Source: Bombardia bombarda
Taxonomy: Eukaryota > Ascomycota > Sordariomycetes > Sordariales > Lasiosphaeriaceae
DNA length: 64,000 nt
Direction of reading: 5' to 3'
Assembly: GCA_030512295.1 (NCBI GenBank)
Contig: JAULSR010000002.1
Coordinates: forward strand, 6,324,001 to 6,388,000
The position numbers were made by a program, and so were the translations under genes. Every line of letters starts with the position of its first letter. Within the stretch, counting starts at the first letter, position 1. Below, piece by piece: positions 11,102 to 22,843 of the stretch. Under the pieces are notes generated by a model. The model ran no database searches, was not told where the DNA came from, and saw only the letters and a list, made by a program, of their open reading frames with translations.

Positions 11102-12230
11102 TAGTATGATCGGATCAATACCTCAGCCCACAGCCCCTTCCCCAAGTGTACAAAGTACTTTGGGCGGATATGGCCAGTATGGATACGTTCTTGTACGAAG
11201 AACCGAGCTGCGCCTCCTAAATTTGTAATTCGTATGTTTGTTTGTTGTTCGCTCCTTGACACAATAACTCGTCAGTTCTCGAACCTCTTATACAGAATCT
11301 GCGTGAATAAATGGCGTTGAACTTGACTGGCTCACCGCGGAAGTCTGGCATTGTAGCTCCTGTAACTCATTGTACCCGTGCCGGCAGATCTGTTTTGAGA
11401 AAATAAGCTCCGCTAACAGCGGGACTGTTGTCTCAGTAGACTGACAGCTGATAGGCATTTTAAGGTTTATGAAGCAGTCGGATTATCTGATAAAAGCCGA
11501 CGACAAATAGATTGTTTCCACAAATAACACTCAGGTCAGAGATGTACGGTATTTCATCCTGATGAACCCGAGCAAAATCACTTGAACACCACAGGCAGCG
11601 AGCCTTTCTCTTGTTTGTCCCAAATTGTGACTTGTTCCTCCACCAAGTTCTAAATCTCGGGAGAATCGCATTGTTCCCGGCAAAGACAGAGCAAGCGCAG
11701 GTCCGCCAAAGTCAAGCTACGAAGTCTAGAAAGGTCACCCCTGGATGAATTCTTGGCGATGGTGTCAGTGCCTTGCATGCCCAACATGGATGCTACGGGT
11801 GCTATCCCGTGGTTCACAGGGCGCTGAGTAGCGGGATTTCCCACTCAGCGGGGCCCGAAAGACGTCCACTGGGCCGGGTTTAATGCATCGGGGGGGCATC
11901 CATGCCATCAAATGCTTGGCATCCCTGCCGTACCGGCAAGCCCGGGTCCAAGTGCGATTCGAAACATTCGCCGTCCGCTGTGGAGAGCTAAACTGCAGCG
12001 CGCGCCACGTCCGGCTCGCCCTGGACTGAAAATTGCCTCTTTTCTTTCTTTTCCATATCCATCCACAGCTCGACGTTTGAAATATCGAGGTTGCGCCTGG
12101 TTGAATTTTTGTCGACCGTCCTCTCTTTTTCGGGGGCTTTTCTTGTGATATTTAAACCTTCTTCGGTTCGATCTAATTGCGCTTGGAGAAGGTACGACAT
12201 CTCGCATCTCGTGTGTGCGACGACTTATAC

Positions 12231-13385
12231 ATGTTTGCGTCCAAATCAGGCCTGCCGGGCATGGCAGCAGCGGCGGCAACATGGCTGCTACTGCTCGGCA
12301 CGGCCACGGCATCTGGCCAGCTCCTTGTCGACAGCAAGGCAACTCCCGCCCATCCCACCGACGTCTGGGTGTCGGTCAACGACCAAGGCCACCCCGCAAC
12401 GGTGACGCCTGCGCTCACCATCGTCGACGGCACGCCCACTATTGCCTCGGGTGCCCCCTACGAGGTCACGGGCACCGTATTCACCAAGACCAAGCAAGCC
12501 TCCGTCACCATAGCCACCGGCGTCACGCCCCAGATCGCCCACAACGACAAGGGCGAGGGCGCCTTTGCCCTCTGCAATAACAAGAACGGCACGGCCAGGC
12601 CCTTTTGCCTGCCCGCCGACACGGCGCCCTTGTACCCCGAGGATTTCTACTACAGTAAGTCTGAGTCTCCCCCCCCCCATACCACTCACTACCGGGCAAA
12701 GAAAAGCTAATATCCCAACCAACCAACCCAACCAGTAACCTGGGACCCCACCTTCTTCACCAACAACACCGCAATCCCCGTCAACACCACCTCCCTCAAG
12801 ATCATCGGCTTCTACACCAACGGCACCGCAAACACCACCACCTCGGAAGCCTTCTCCTCCCCGCCCCTCCCCATCAAGAACGGCTTCTACCCCTGGCCAG
12901 TCATGAACGACATCATCATGTCCCAGGACCCCAGCCTCCCCGCCGTCAACATCACCCTCAAGCTCGTCCCCGTGCCCGTCAACGCCTCGGACCCCCTGCC
13001 CCCGCAGTCCGACTGGATCGTCGGCCCAACCCACAAGGTCATGTGGCGCCCCAGGGTGCCGCGCCACAGGTCCGGCGCGCCCGACGACCACGCCCTCTAC
13101 ATCGGCCTGCCCACCTTCTTCGGCGTCATGCTGCTGCTCGTCCTCGGCACTACCTGCTGGAACCGCCGCGCCCGCAGGGTCACCATCGGGAACATCATGA
13201 GCAGGAGCAGGCACGCGGGGTACAGCCGGCTGTCGAAGCGCCGCAGGGAGAAGCTGCTGGGCAAGGACAGGCCGAGGAGGGATAGCGGCCAGGATATAGG
13301 GCTCATGGACCACCAGGAGCATCATCAGCACGATGAGGACCATCTTGTTGAGGAGGGGTGGCGTCATGGTACGGGGAGGAGGTGA
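12231..13385 (+). CDS. PSG1: Psg1-like type I membrane protein (Pma1 stabilisation in the Golgi)
   Basis: Two exons, 12231-12654 and 12736-13385, give 357 residues. The intron (81 bases) has GTAAGT, a GCTAAT branch-like site and CAG, and joins TAC A to TA ACC, reading FYYITWDP. The start MFASKSGLPG is followed by a hydrophobic signal peptide ending near TATASG. The lumenal part has several N-glycosylation sequons (NGT, NNT, NTT, NIT). The conserved block DWIVGPTHKVMWRPR comes before a single helix at about residues 260-282 (ALYIGLPTFFGVMLLLVLGT). A basic cytosolic tail of about 75 residues ends the protein. In yeast, Psg1 is cleaved by Kex2 and helps the proton pump Pma1 mature in the Golgi. 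I place this protein in that family from the TM-proximal block and the layout, not from a search. It is convergent with the alpha-glucosidase gene downstream. Confidence 0.75.
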
Positions 13386-14170
13386 TGGTGGATTTTGGAA
13401 AGGAAAATTTAAAAAAAAAAAAAAAGGCAATAATTAAAGATGAAAGAAGTTGTTTCGCAGAGAAATACCGCGGAAAATATGATACCAACCAGCCAGCCAA
13501 CCAGCAACAAGCCAAAGCGCTGTTGAACGAATGTTACTTGAGAGGAGTTGTAACATGGGAAGAAGTCTCCTTCAGATCATGAACGGACGGGCTACAAAAC
13601 TTTGGGTATTGGTATCAAACACCAACTACCTTATAGATACCCTCTCATCCTTTATGGATACCTCATTCTTGGAAAGGGCCATTGGCTGCCAATCTACGAT
13701 AGATATACCCAAACAAGCATCATGCGAACAATAACAACACTTTTTTTCCCATGCTCGCTATGACTTCGCTCTTTTTGCAAATTGACTAACTAAATGCCAT
13801 TCCATAGTCCATACGCCTGTCTCTAGAATGTCTATTCTGCTTTTCCCATCCCGGCAAGCTTTTTTCCCCTCGCTGCCTTTTGTTTTTGTTTTCATAATTA
13901 ACCTAACCATATCAAACGCCTCAACCCGCCATCCAAGCAGTTCATGATTCCCTATCCATCCATCCGTCATGGCGCCTTTCCCGACTGGCCCTTTTTGCAA
14001 AATCAAACCCAACGACCCATCATCCATGTCATGTCATATCATGTCATGTCCCATATTCATGCTCATCCGTCCGTCCGTCCGTCCCATATCCACGAAAAAA
14101 AAAAGTCGTCGCTACCCCATAATCCAGAAAAAACATAAAGCAAGCAAATACAAGTAAGTTACCCAATCAA
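13386..14170. other. Convergent 3' region between PSG1 and alpha-glucosidase genes
   Basis: No gene is seen. The region contains a run of 15 A at about 13411-13425, ATGTC-type short repeats at about 14026-14050 and CCGT repeats at about 14067-14082. It probably holds the 3' UTRs of both convergent genes. Confidence 0.6.
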
Positions 14171-17100
14171 CTAGCTCCATGTAAGCCTCCACCTCGCGTG
14201 CCACGCCCCCGTCGGGAAGAGGTCGTCCAACCCATTCAGCAACAGAAGCTTCTCCGGGTCAGAGTATGTCCAATACGACGAGTCCAGGGTCTTGCCGTCC
14301 AGCAACACCTTCGACGGGGCGCTGGACACGCCCATGACAGTGACGTTGCCGAGCGGGTTCGTATCCACATAGCTACCCCGGGGCTGAGCCGTCAAAGAGC
14401 TGCCGCTCACGTGGAACTATAGTAGAGAGCAAATTGTCAGCTCCAAAACTCCCTCAAAATCACAAACATCAGAAGGGAGAATACTCACATCAACCCAAGT
14501 CGTCGCATCCGGCACCAGACTCTCTCCATCATCAAGGTACAGCTGCCCATCAGCATGCCCCTTCCCATCCAGCGCAACCAACAGACCCCATCCATTCTTG
14601 CGACTGGCAGCGGTAGTCATGCCGGGCTCCTGGATAGGGATCACATTGCCCCCGCGCAGATACACAGGGATATGTCCCAGCGGGGCATCAATAGTGACAT
14701 TCTGCCCAGGCTGAACACCCTCCACCACCGTCTGGTTGTACCAATCATACCAGACTGTCCCATGGCCAACGCCAGGGAACACACCACCGACCGTCGACGC
14801 CCCCTGCTGCAGACACGGCGTCACCATGACCGCGCTCCCCAGCATAAACTGCCGGTCCGCGTCCGCCAGCCAGGGCTCGTCGCGGAACTCCCAAGACAGC
14901 GCCCGCATAACCGTGCTCCCATCGCGATTCGCGTGCGCAAACAGCGTGTACATGTACGGCAACAGCAGGTACCGAATGCGCATGGCGTCTTTCGTGGCGC
15001 TGATGACAGAGCTCCATATGTACGGCTCCTGGCTGTTGGCGCTCAGGGTGTTGTGGTTTCGATAAAAGGGGAAGAAGGCGCTGAGCTGCATCCAGCGCGA
15101 GCACAGCTCGTAGTCGCTGTTTCCGCCGAAGCCGCACGTGTCGACGCCAAACATGGGGATGCCAAAGATGGAGAAGGACAGGGCCTGCGGGATGCTGAAG
15201 AACATGAAGGCCCACAGCGACTCGTTGTCTCCGCCCCAGTGGCCGGCCCATTTGCCCGAGCCGGCAAAGGTGCTGCGGCCGATGATGAACGGTCGCTTTC
15301 CGGCGAACACGTTGAGGAGGGCCTGGTAGGTGGCGTTGAGGATCTGGTGGCCGAAGAGGTTATGGAACTCGTACTCGAGGGAGCCGCCGTGGTGCGTGGC
15401 GTTGGGGCTCACTGCGTGTTTTCCGAGCTCGCCTTGGTAGTTGTTGATGGCGTAGGGCGGCCAGTTCACATTTCGTGATCCGGGGGTTGGGGTTGTTCGG
15501 AAGTAAGACGTGGTTGTGCTGGTGCTTGTTGACGTTGCTGTGCTTGTGTGGGTCTGACTGTAGCCCACAGAAGACGCAGAAGTAGCCTCTGTGCCGTTTG
15601 TGAGGTCGAAGCCCTCTGGATACTGTACTACAAGATTTCCAGGCTCTCCAGGCAACTCGAAAGGCGGATGCACGGGGTTCAGTGTCAAGTTACCATTGCC
15701 ACAGCTCCCAACGCAGAAGGAAGAGACCTCGGACATGTCAATCCAGATACCGTCAAACTGCGTCATGTTAGTTCGGTTGGTAGTAATAGTAATATAATAA
15801 CCCAATAGTGAAACTTACTGCGACATCCTTGGACCAGATCTCAAACTCCTTAATCCACCAATCTACGGTGCCAGTGCCGTTGATTGCAGCGCCAACCCAG
15901 TCGGGAAACACTATATACTGTCAGTATATCCCGCGATGTCGATTTGAAGAAGATAGTTACCTGTGTAGCCCGGCCATACAGCACCGATGTAGAGTGAGCC
16001 GTCTGGATTCAGCATAAACGCATTGGCTTCGACTCCGCGGTCGAATGTCGGGTAGGCATCAGTCGCGTTCTCAGGGTTCGGGGCATAAATGGCCGAGTCG
16101 ACGATGGGGACATAATGCTGATTGTTCGCGTGGAGTTTGGCTAGGAGCTGAGCCCCCTGGCTGTAGCTGTATCGAAGCGGGTCGTTCTCAAAGTCTCTGT
16201 AGTCCCTCATGTAGTCGATATCCGCTACGAACGGTGTCAGTCAAGTTAAGACATCACAAATCAAGAGAAGGTGTCAACTCACTCCAGATAGTCTCCAATG
16301 GTATCTCAAACTTGGCGAAGTTGTCAACAACATCCTCCACTACAGTCCAGTTCTCGTATCCCCAGCGGCACTGGTGAAACCCAAGGGTCCAGTACTGCTG
16401 CATGGCAGGAAGACCGACTGTGCTCTGTTGGTAGGCCCTGGTTACATCTTCGGCGGTCGGTCCACTGTAGAGGTACAGATCAATGCTTCCACCAAGTGTC
16501 CTCCACGTAATATCAGTCGGTTTCAGGAGAATCTCCTGGGCGTGCGCGTTACGGAGGAATACTCCGTGAGTGTACGAGACATATCGCGCAGTCGTGTCTG
16601 TTGCATTTGCAGCATATACCATGTTCTTCCCATCTCCATCCACAGTAAAGTACCTGGTATCATGATACACCGGGTGGCTTCCATAGATGTTGGCATCGAT
16701 GTTGTCTCCAACATCAGCAGCAAACAGTGTCCCTGTATATTATGTCAGTATGCAGTCCGTTATAACATGATGTAGACCAGACCTACGTGTTGAGTTGTTC
16801 TGCAGCCTAAACCCATGGATGGCCTCGCCAACACCATAAAGGTTATAGTTCTCAGGGAGGGATGAGCCAAACTCAATGAACTGATCCTCATACACTAGAA
16901 CGGTACCCTCGGTCGTGAAGAGAGTGTCGTCATTCTCCTTGCGCTTAATAGTGAAAGAGAAGGTCGGGTCGTTGGACCACGAGATGCTCATCTGATTGCT
17001 GGACTCGTCCGTGCCTTCCTCATCGATCGGAGCCGGAACCAGTGCCTCTGGCAACACGAACCACGTTGAATTCTCCGGGCCGATATAACGGGGCTGAATC

Positions 17101-17474
17101 TGAACGTGGATGCGGGAGTCGGCCTGGAACCCAACCACCAGGGTCAAGTTCTCAATGTCGTTTCCGTAGACATTGCAAGGAGCTCCAGCAAGGTTCAGGT
17201 CGGCAGTGAAGCCAGCCTTGGTGTTGTGGACGTTGGTTGCAGTGTAGCCGGGACATACACTCTGGGGGTCGACGGCCTGGGGATCCCTGATGTTGGGCAA
17301 GACAGGCTTGCCATAATCGGCCGATGCCGGGACCGTAAACACGGGAGCATAGCTTCTGGTTGGTGTCGTCGCGCCAGTCGTCCCCAGCTCCGTTGAGTAT
17401 CCATACTGCCCAACGGTCCAGCGAGGCGCAAGCGCGGCGAAGAAGAAGAAGGAAGTTGAAGTGAACAAAGTCAT
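14171..17474 (-). CDS. Secreted GH31 alpha-glucosidase
   Basis: Six exons (17474-16787, 16732-16283, 16224-15961, 15910-15819, 15757-14489, 14416-14171) give 1002 residues. All five introns (50-72 bases) have GT..AG ends and keep the frame, for example restoring TDIDYM at the second junction. The start MTLFTSTSFFFFAALA is a signal peptide. The open frame continues upstream to 17726, but that part reads like leader sequence. GH31 hallmarks are the nucleophile block WIDMSE (Asp about 505) and the acid/base block HWGGDN (Asp about 675), with WTLGFHQCRWGY and FGVDTCGFGG around them. A Ser/Thr-rich insert lies between the two catalytic blocks, as in Aspergillus AgdB/AgdC-type enzymes. It should release glucose from maltose, maltodextrin and starch ends outside the cell. 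The next gene upstream on the same strand is a glucose transporter, which suits uptake of the product. Substrate range cannot be read from sequence. Confidence 0.93.
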
Positions 17475-19445
17475 GATGAAGAGGGCCAGGCTGACTTTTG
17501 ACGACTGACGCTTAAATCTCCTTCGACGACACTGCAAGAAGAAGGCAAAGGAGACGAGGCAAAGAAGCAGGGCGCAGAGCCTAAAATAGGCAGACGTTTC
17601 GAGGGCGCAGGTGGTGGTGTAGCTCTCCCGGCCTTCGCGCGGTTCAAAGTTCACTGGAGGGTTCTGCACTTCTGTCAGGGCCCAGCGTTTCCAGCCCGTC
17701 GTCCGACTACCGTCCGGTTCCGCCAAGGCCGGTGCACCGGAGAGAACGGCCGCGAGTAATGATATGAAGAGGGTCGAAAAGGAGGTTCGCTGCCGGCCGA
17801 GGGCGAGTAGAGTTTGTGTCAGTGACTGTCACTTATACGCAACCTTTGAATCAAGGGAAAGGGCAGGAGTGAAAGACTTAAGAAAGGAGACACACAAGCT
17901 TGGACAAGCAACGACCTACCTTTGTGGCGATACCGCTTGACATGGTCACGATGGGCCGAGTAGAGGAGGCCATCGGCGAGGAGCCGTGATGAACCTGTTG
18001 CTGCTGCCCCTGTTCCCGGTTGCGGGCATAGCGTTGCACGCGACCCGTCGTCATACATGATCTTGGTTGCGCTCCCGAAGGAGTAGAACAAAGGTGGGCT
18101 TGAGGGTGATCTGCCCCGGTGCTTCCAGACGCGAGGAACATGATCGTCATGAGTCTTTTGCGGGCACCAATCAAGGCTTCTTAATGTCCCCGAAAAACCC
18201 GTCTGGCGATGCTGTTCCTTGTTCAACCAAACGATGGCCAGAATCAGGTATCGAGCTTTCGAAGCAGCGGAGGAGGGTGTTTGAGCACGATGGATTCCTT
18301 GGACTTGAGTAGGCCTTGGAAGATTTTAGATCGATTTTATAGGCGCCGCGGCCAGCTTCAGGGTGCCCCGCGGTCGTGCGCGTCTTGGTCACGGCCGAGT
18401 GTCTGAGATCAGATTGCACGATCGGATTGCAGTCAACTCGAAGATTGGATTAGGCGTGATGTTGTCAACGTGACCTAGCGCGCTCCGCAGCAGGTTTATT
18501 CGGTGAGCATGCTGGGGGGAGCTCATAAATGAGATGGTATGTCCACATGACCACTGTGTGTTCCCAGTACCTTTCCCGACAGACATGGAAGAGAGCACCA
18601 GAGATTTGCGGAAGAGGGGCGCGACTGCTCGGAACGGATGTGCATTCACGCACGTTAAGCACACAGTAGCACGAACCTTAAGCCATCCAGTCAACGCACC
18701 CAAAATTCGATGCAAGAGAGGACCATCCCGCCCTGCGCCTTCTTATTTCTGTGGTCGCACTGTCAAACTGGGTGCAGTAGCAACCCGCAACCCGCAACCC
18801 GCAACCCGCAACCCAAGCCTCACAATGCCTCTGGTCGCCAGGTACAGGGACCCCAGCGACGTGGTCTCGTGGACAAGCGATGACCAGGGGCGCGCGGGCA
18901 GTTGGGTTGCCATTGGCGTTCAATTGAATATGGGACGAGCCGACTGGTAATAATAGGTAGTATCCAATGGATTGGTATGCTAAACACAGAACTGGTTTCT
19001 GTCAAACATTATTTTAAATATCCCCATTAAGAGGGGCGATTATGTTGGTCATTGATTCCTTATAGAGACATCAGCGTCCGTTGACAGCGCAAGTACTGTT
19101 CTCTATCCCCTCGGGCACCGTGCGCCGCTTCGCAAAACACCTTTGCATTTAGGAATAAAATAAAAAGATGTCGTCCCAAGTTATCCAAAAACCAGTACCC
19201 AAAACCCCGGGTGAAGCTAGGAAAAAGTTAAGTGGCTGACAGCTTACACTTATATATCGCCCCGAACCCTAAAAACAAGACAAGAAAGGACCCTTGATAT
19301 CCAAAGTTTCGCCCTGCAGTTCATGTCCCCTTTAAACTCCATCACATCATCATAACTCCATCGCTGATACCCGCAAGACCCACAGACAATGGAAACAAGC
19401 AAACAAATGACCGGTACATAGCATACCGGTATATAAAGCCAGACA
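17475..19445. other. Intergenic region upstream of the alpha-glucosidase
   Basis: No gene is seen. It holds the alpha-glucosidase promoter and the 3' end of the transporter gene. A CCCGCAA array lies at 18781-18815. Small frames such as 17819-18226 (-) resemble nothing known. Confidence 0.6.
18781..18815. repeat. CCCGCAA heptamer array
   Basis: Four to five head-to-tail copies of the heptamer. It is internal to the chromosome and differs from the fungal telomere repeat TTAGGG. Confidence 0.9.
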
Positions 19446-21345
19446 TTAGTAGCTCAAGTCGACGTGACCCAGTGACGCTATAATCTTGTCGTCTTCCGAC
19501 GTCGTGGTTACGCTCGCGCTCGCGTCTGTTGTTTGGGATGTGCCTGCACTACTGGTTCTAGACGTTTGGAGGTCGAGTAAAGGTGCTACCGGGGGAACAC
19601 CGCTTTCCGAAAATCCAAAGTCTCGCATCTGCTGGAAGCTCCAATGCGGCTCGAAGTTTTTGCTGTTCCACGCGTGGTCTACTCTTTCGTACATCTCGTC
19701 GATTTGCTCGAGACTGAGCTTGCTCGTCTCAAATACCATAAACCAGACGAACCCAACCGCAAGAATGCAAAACGCGCCCCAGACGAAGAAGATCTTGGAG
19801 CCCAAATCGACCGAGCCTCCTGACCCTTTCGAGTCCACCATGTATGGCGTCCCATATGCGATGCCAAAGTTCAAAAGCCAGTTGGATGCCGTGGATAAAG
19901 AGGCTGACTTGGCGCGCACCTTCAGAGGATAGATCTCAGACGTCACAACCCAGACGACCGGACCCCATGAGGCGGCGAAAAAGAATATGTAGATGGCGAC
20001 GAAGATGATGAGGATCTGGTTCTGAGTCGGCAGATTCTTGTCCCCTTGGGCGGTGGCAAACGAGGCGATGAGGAGCTGACATATCGCCATTCCTACTGCT
20101 CCCGCCATGAGAAGCTTGCGTCGACCCCATGATTCGACGACGAATAACCCAGGTATAGTGGACACCATGTTGATGACCTGGAGGATGAGAGAGATTTTGA
20201 AGGGGTCGCTGATACCGGCCCCGTTGAAGAAGGTTGTCCCATAATACATAATGAAATTCACGCCTGTTAATTGTTGAAGCACCTGGAGACCACACCCGGT
20301 GAATATCCGACGACGGAGGTGTGGCTCGCCAAAGAGTATGTTTCTGTAAGTATCGGGTCCCAGCGACATCTCATATTCGTGATTTGCTTGGATCTCTGCT
20401 AATTCCTCGATCAGCGCAGGATGTGTGATGTCGAGCCGACGGAGGCGACTGAGTGATAAAGCGGCAGCTTCGATATGGCCGCGCTTGGTAAGATATCTGG
20501 GTGTCTCGGGCAGGACAAGTAGGCCAAGCGCCAAAACACATGCCCAGGTGAGTTGAAGTCCGATAGGTATCCGATAGGCCGCAGCCCCATCAATGTTGAA
20601 TGTGCAGATGTTGACCAGGGCAGCGGCGAGTAACCCTAGTGTTATGGAGAGTTGATATGCGCCGACTAGAGTTCCTCGAATCCATTTGGGCGACATTTCC
20701 GACTGATATAGCGGAACTAGCACCGAAATAATTCCAACGCCTATGCCCGCCACGGTTCTGAAATGCATCACGTCAACATGGCTGTCCGGCATGGAATGAC
20801 AAAGGCCAAAGAATAAAAAGACCACGAACCTCCCTACTACTAAAAGCGCGATAGTCGTTGCGCAAACTTGAAGAACGGCGCCGATGCAAAATACCCCGGT
20901 GGCGCCAATGAGCGAGCGGCGACGACCGTACCAATCCCCCACAGGGGCCGAAAGCAGAGCACCAAGGCAGGTTCCGGCACTCAACATGGCGACAATGATG
21001 GATACTTGGCTCGGATAGATGCCAGGGCGACCGTCCTTGTCGATATAGCCCGTGGTGAAATGCTCCCTGAATGAATCCATCGCGAGGATGCCGTTGATTG
21101 ACCTAAACAAGAGACGCGATCAGCCTCAGCTCCTCTTAAACCCGTCCCAACTGACTCCCAATTTCCGGTTCATCCGTCGCCATCGCCATCGCCATGGTAT
21201 TCCATCTTCCTCTTTGTCTTTTTTCTTACCCCGTGTCGTATCCAAACAGTAATCCGCCGGTGGCGACGAATAGCCCGACCATGATGGCCGGCGCAGAAGA
21301 GCCGGCGACATTGTCGGGCTTGTGCCAGCCCATGGCTATTGCCAT
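19446..21345 (-). CDS. MFS glucose transporter, RCO-3/hexose transporter type
   Basis: Three exons (21345-21230, 21102-20830, 20757-19446) give 566 residues. The first junction restores FGYDTGSINGILAMDSF. The second removes 72 bases and restores VGRTVAGIGVG. Sugar-porter signatures are GDWYGRRRS, the RGTLVGAYQLSITLG loop, PETPRYL at the end of the first half, QQLTGVNFIMYYGTTFF in TM7, ESWGRRKLL, and PLKVRAKSASLSTASNW. Twelve helices are expected, with a cytosolic C-terminal tail of about 70 residues. The N-terminus (AAP-type, VGLFVATGGLLFGYD) resembles what I recall of Neurospora RCO-3, a low-affinity glucose transporter/sensor, but this cannot separate transport from sensing. The second intron has an unusual GTTCGT donor and is in frame (see findings). 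The gene has a 5.7 kb gene-free region upstream and the alpha-glucosidase downstream. Confidence 0.9.
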
Positions 21346-22570
21346 GGCACAAGAGGAAGGACCGTCAAGCCAGATTTAATGTTCGCTGTCGCTGAGGCTA
21401 TCGCGGGTTGACGATGGGTATGCTGGAGGGTTCGACCATTTGATGCGAGTAACGTTCGTCTGTCTGGGACCGCTGGGTGTGGGTAATAAGGCAGCATAAG
21501 GGAAAAGAGTGGAGAACCGGTCGAGGGAGGAGAGAGGGAGGGCGGAGACTTCAAGATCAGCAGTTTTTGGCCGCACTCTGGGGGAGCGGCCCTTGATTGG
21601 CCCCAGCTGTTCCAGACACCGACTGAGCCCGTGCTAGGGGGAGTGGAGGGGGGTCTTGGCCAACAAGTGAGGGCTGCACACCCTGCGAAGCCTGCACTGC
21701 ACACCACACCCTGCACACCCTCTGGCTGTTGCTGCTGCCGTCCTGTCCTGGGCTGGGGGGCACGGCCAAGTCGCCCACTGAGAGTCACTCCTTTCCCTTG
21801 ATTCCGCCCTTTCCAGGTCGGTACAAGCCTGCTGCACTCCCAAGCCCGCGACCACAAACTACCAAGGAGCCGTCTGCCCTTTTCCGCTTGGCGCAGCCCG
21901 GCTTAAGCCTTTCCCAGACGTCGTCTCCGCTTGTTCCCGGCAGAGTCGGGGGGTTTGTTTTTTGATCAGAGAGCGCCAGGTGCTGTTGTTGGCTAGGTGC
22001 TTGCTGAACTCCTTTTTTTTTTTGTTTTTTTTTTTGCTGGCTTACTGATTCGCACTTGCATGAGGAATTGGTCGCGATGGATTCCACCCTCTGAAGGAGG
22101 GGTGATCGCCCTGACGCCTATGCAGGCTTGTCGCAGGCCAGACAGACAGCCACTTACACTAGCAGCAGCAGCAGCAGCAGCATTAGGTTGCTTTCTTTGC
22201 CCGCTGCATCTGAACGTGCGGAGCAAAAAAAAAAAAAAAGGAAGGCCCACATGCTTTCCACGCTTTGTGGTGTTTAGCTTTCAATCTTAATAATAATAAA
22301 GCTGACCGCTGGGATCTACTCCCAAGAGGGCAGAGCACTGACAGGTGTGGATGCCAGCCGCTTTGATCACTTGAGGGGTTTCAGCAAATCAGCTAGCGTC
22401 CGAAAGAACACTAGTTTACTTAGCAATGGGGCACGCAGGAGCCAGGCCGTAAGCGAGCCTACAGTATTACGTACGTAGATGCATGTGTACGCCTTGACTG
22501 GGCCGATGTCATTCGCTCCCTGCGCATGGAGTACCGTGCCTTTCTGGGCTGCAAAGTACTGTGTGAGCGT

Positions 22571-22843
22571 GTACAATACGGCCCTAGTTTGTTTATTAGT
22601 TTGGTACTCGGGACAAAGGGATACGTCTAATTATCATGTCTGTTTAGAAGGGAAAACTGAGTCTAGTCTAGGGCATTTCAAGACTGTTTTATACAGTGGC
22701 GTTGCCGACTTTACCAAAAAGGGGTGCTGAGTGCCAAACTAACAAACAAACCAGGGCTGTATTGTAAACACATATGATAATTGGACGTATCCCCCTGTCC
22801 TAAGTACCAAACAAACAAACAAGCCAGCGCTGTGTTGTTGTAC
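22571..22843. mobile_element. Foldback (inverted repeat) element, possible MITE
   Basis: The left arm at 22571-22645 starts GTACAATACGGCCCTAGTTT and contains TTGGTACTCGGGACA and GGGATACGTCTAATTATCAT. The right arm at about 22767-22843, read on the minus strand, starts GTACAACA and contains TTGGTACTTAGGACA and GGGATACGTCCAATTATCAT. The arms are imperfect inverted copies. An extra partial copy in the right-arm orientation sits at about 22731-22766 (ACAATACAGCCCTGGTTTGT on the minus strand). The unit codes for nothing. The form suggests a small non-autonomous transposon or foldback element, but no clear target-site duplication was seen and no second copy was found in this window. Confidence 0.6.

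Larger units (their letters stand above)
10606..12230. other. Intergenic region between SPRY and PSG1 genes
   Basis: No gene is recognised. It is the shared 5' region of two divergent genes. It holds a GAGTGG hexamer array at 10784-10815, copies of the dispersed motif at 11086-11101 and about 11403-11416, and a CT-rich stretch at about 12035-12060 just upstream of the PSG1 start, as is common at fungal transcription starts. Confidence 0.6.

Noticed and set aside
17475..17726. N-terminal extension of the alpha-glucosidase
   Set aside because: The frame is open, but the sequence lacks signal-peptide form at its start and the Met at 17474 gives a good secretion signal.
18781..18815. CCCGCAA array as a possible telomere-like tract
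   Set aside because: Unit differs from TTAGGG and genes lie on both sides.
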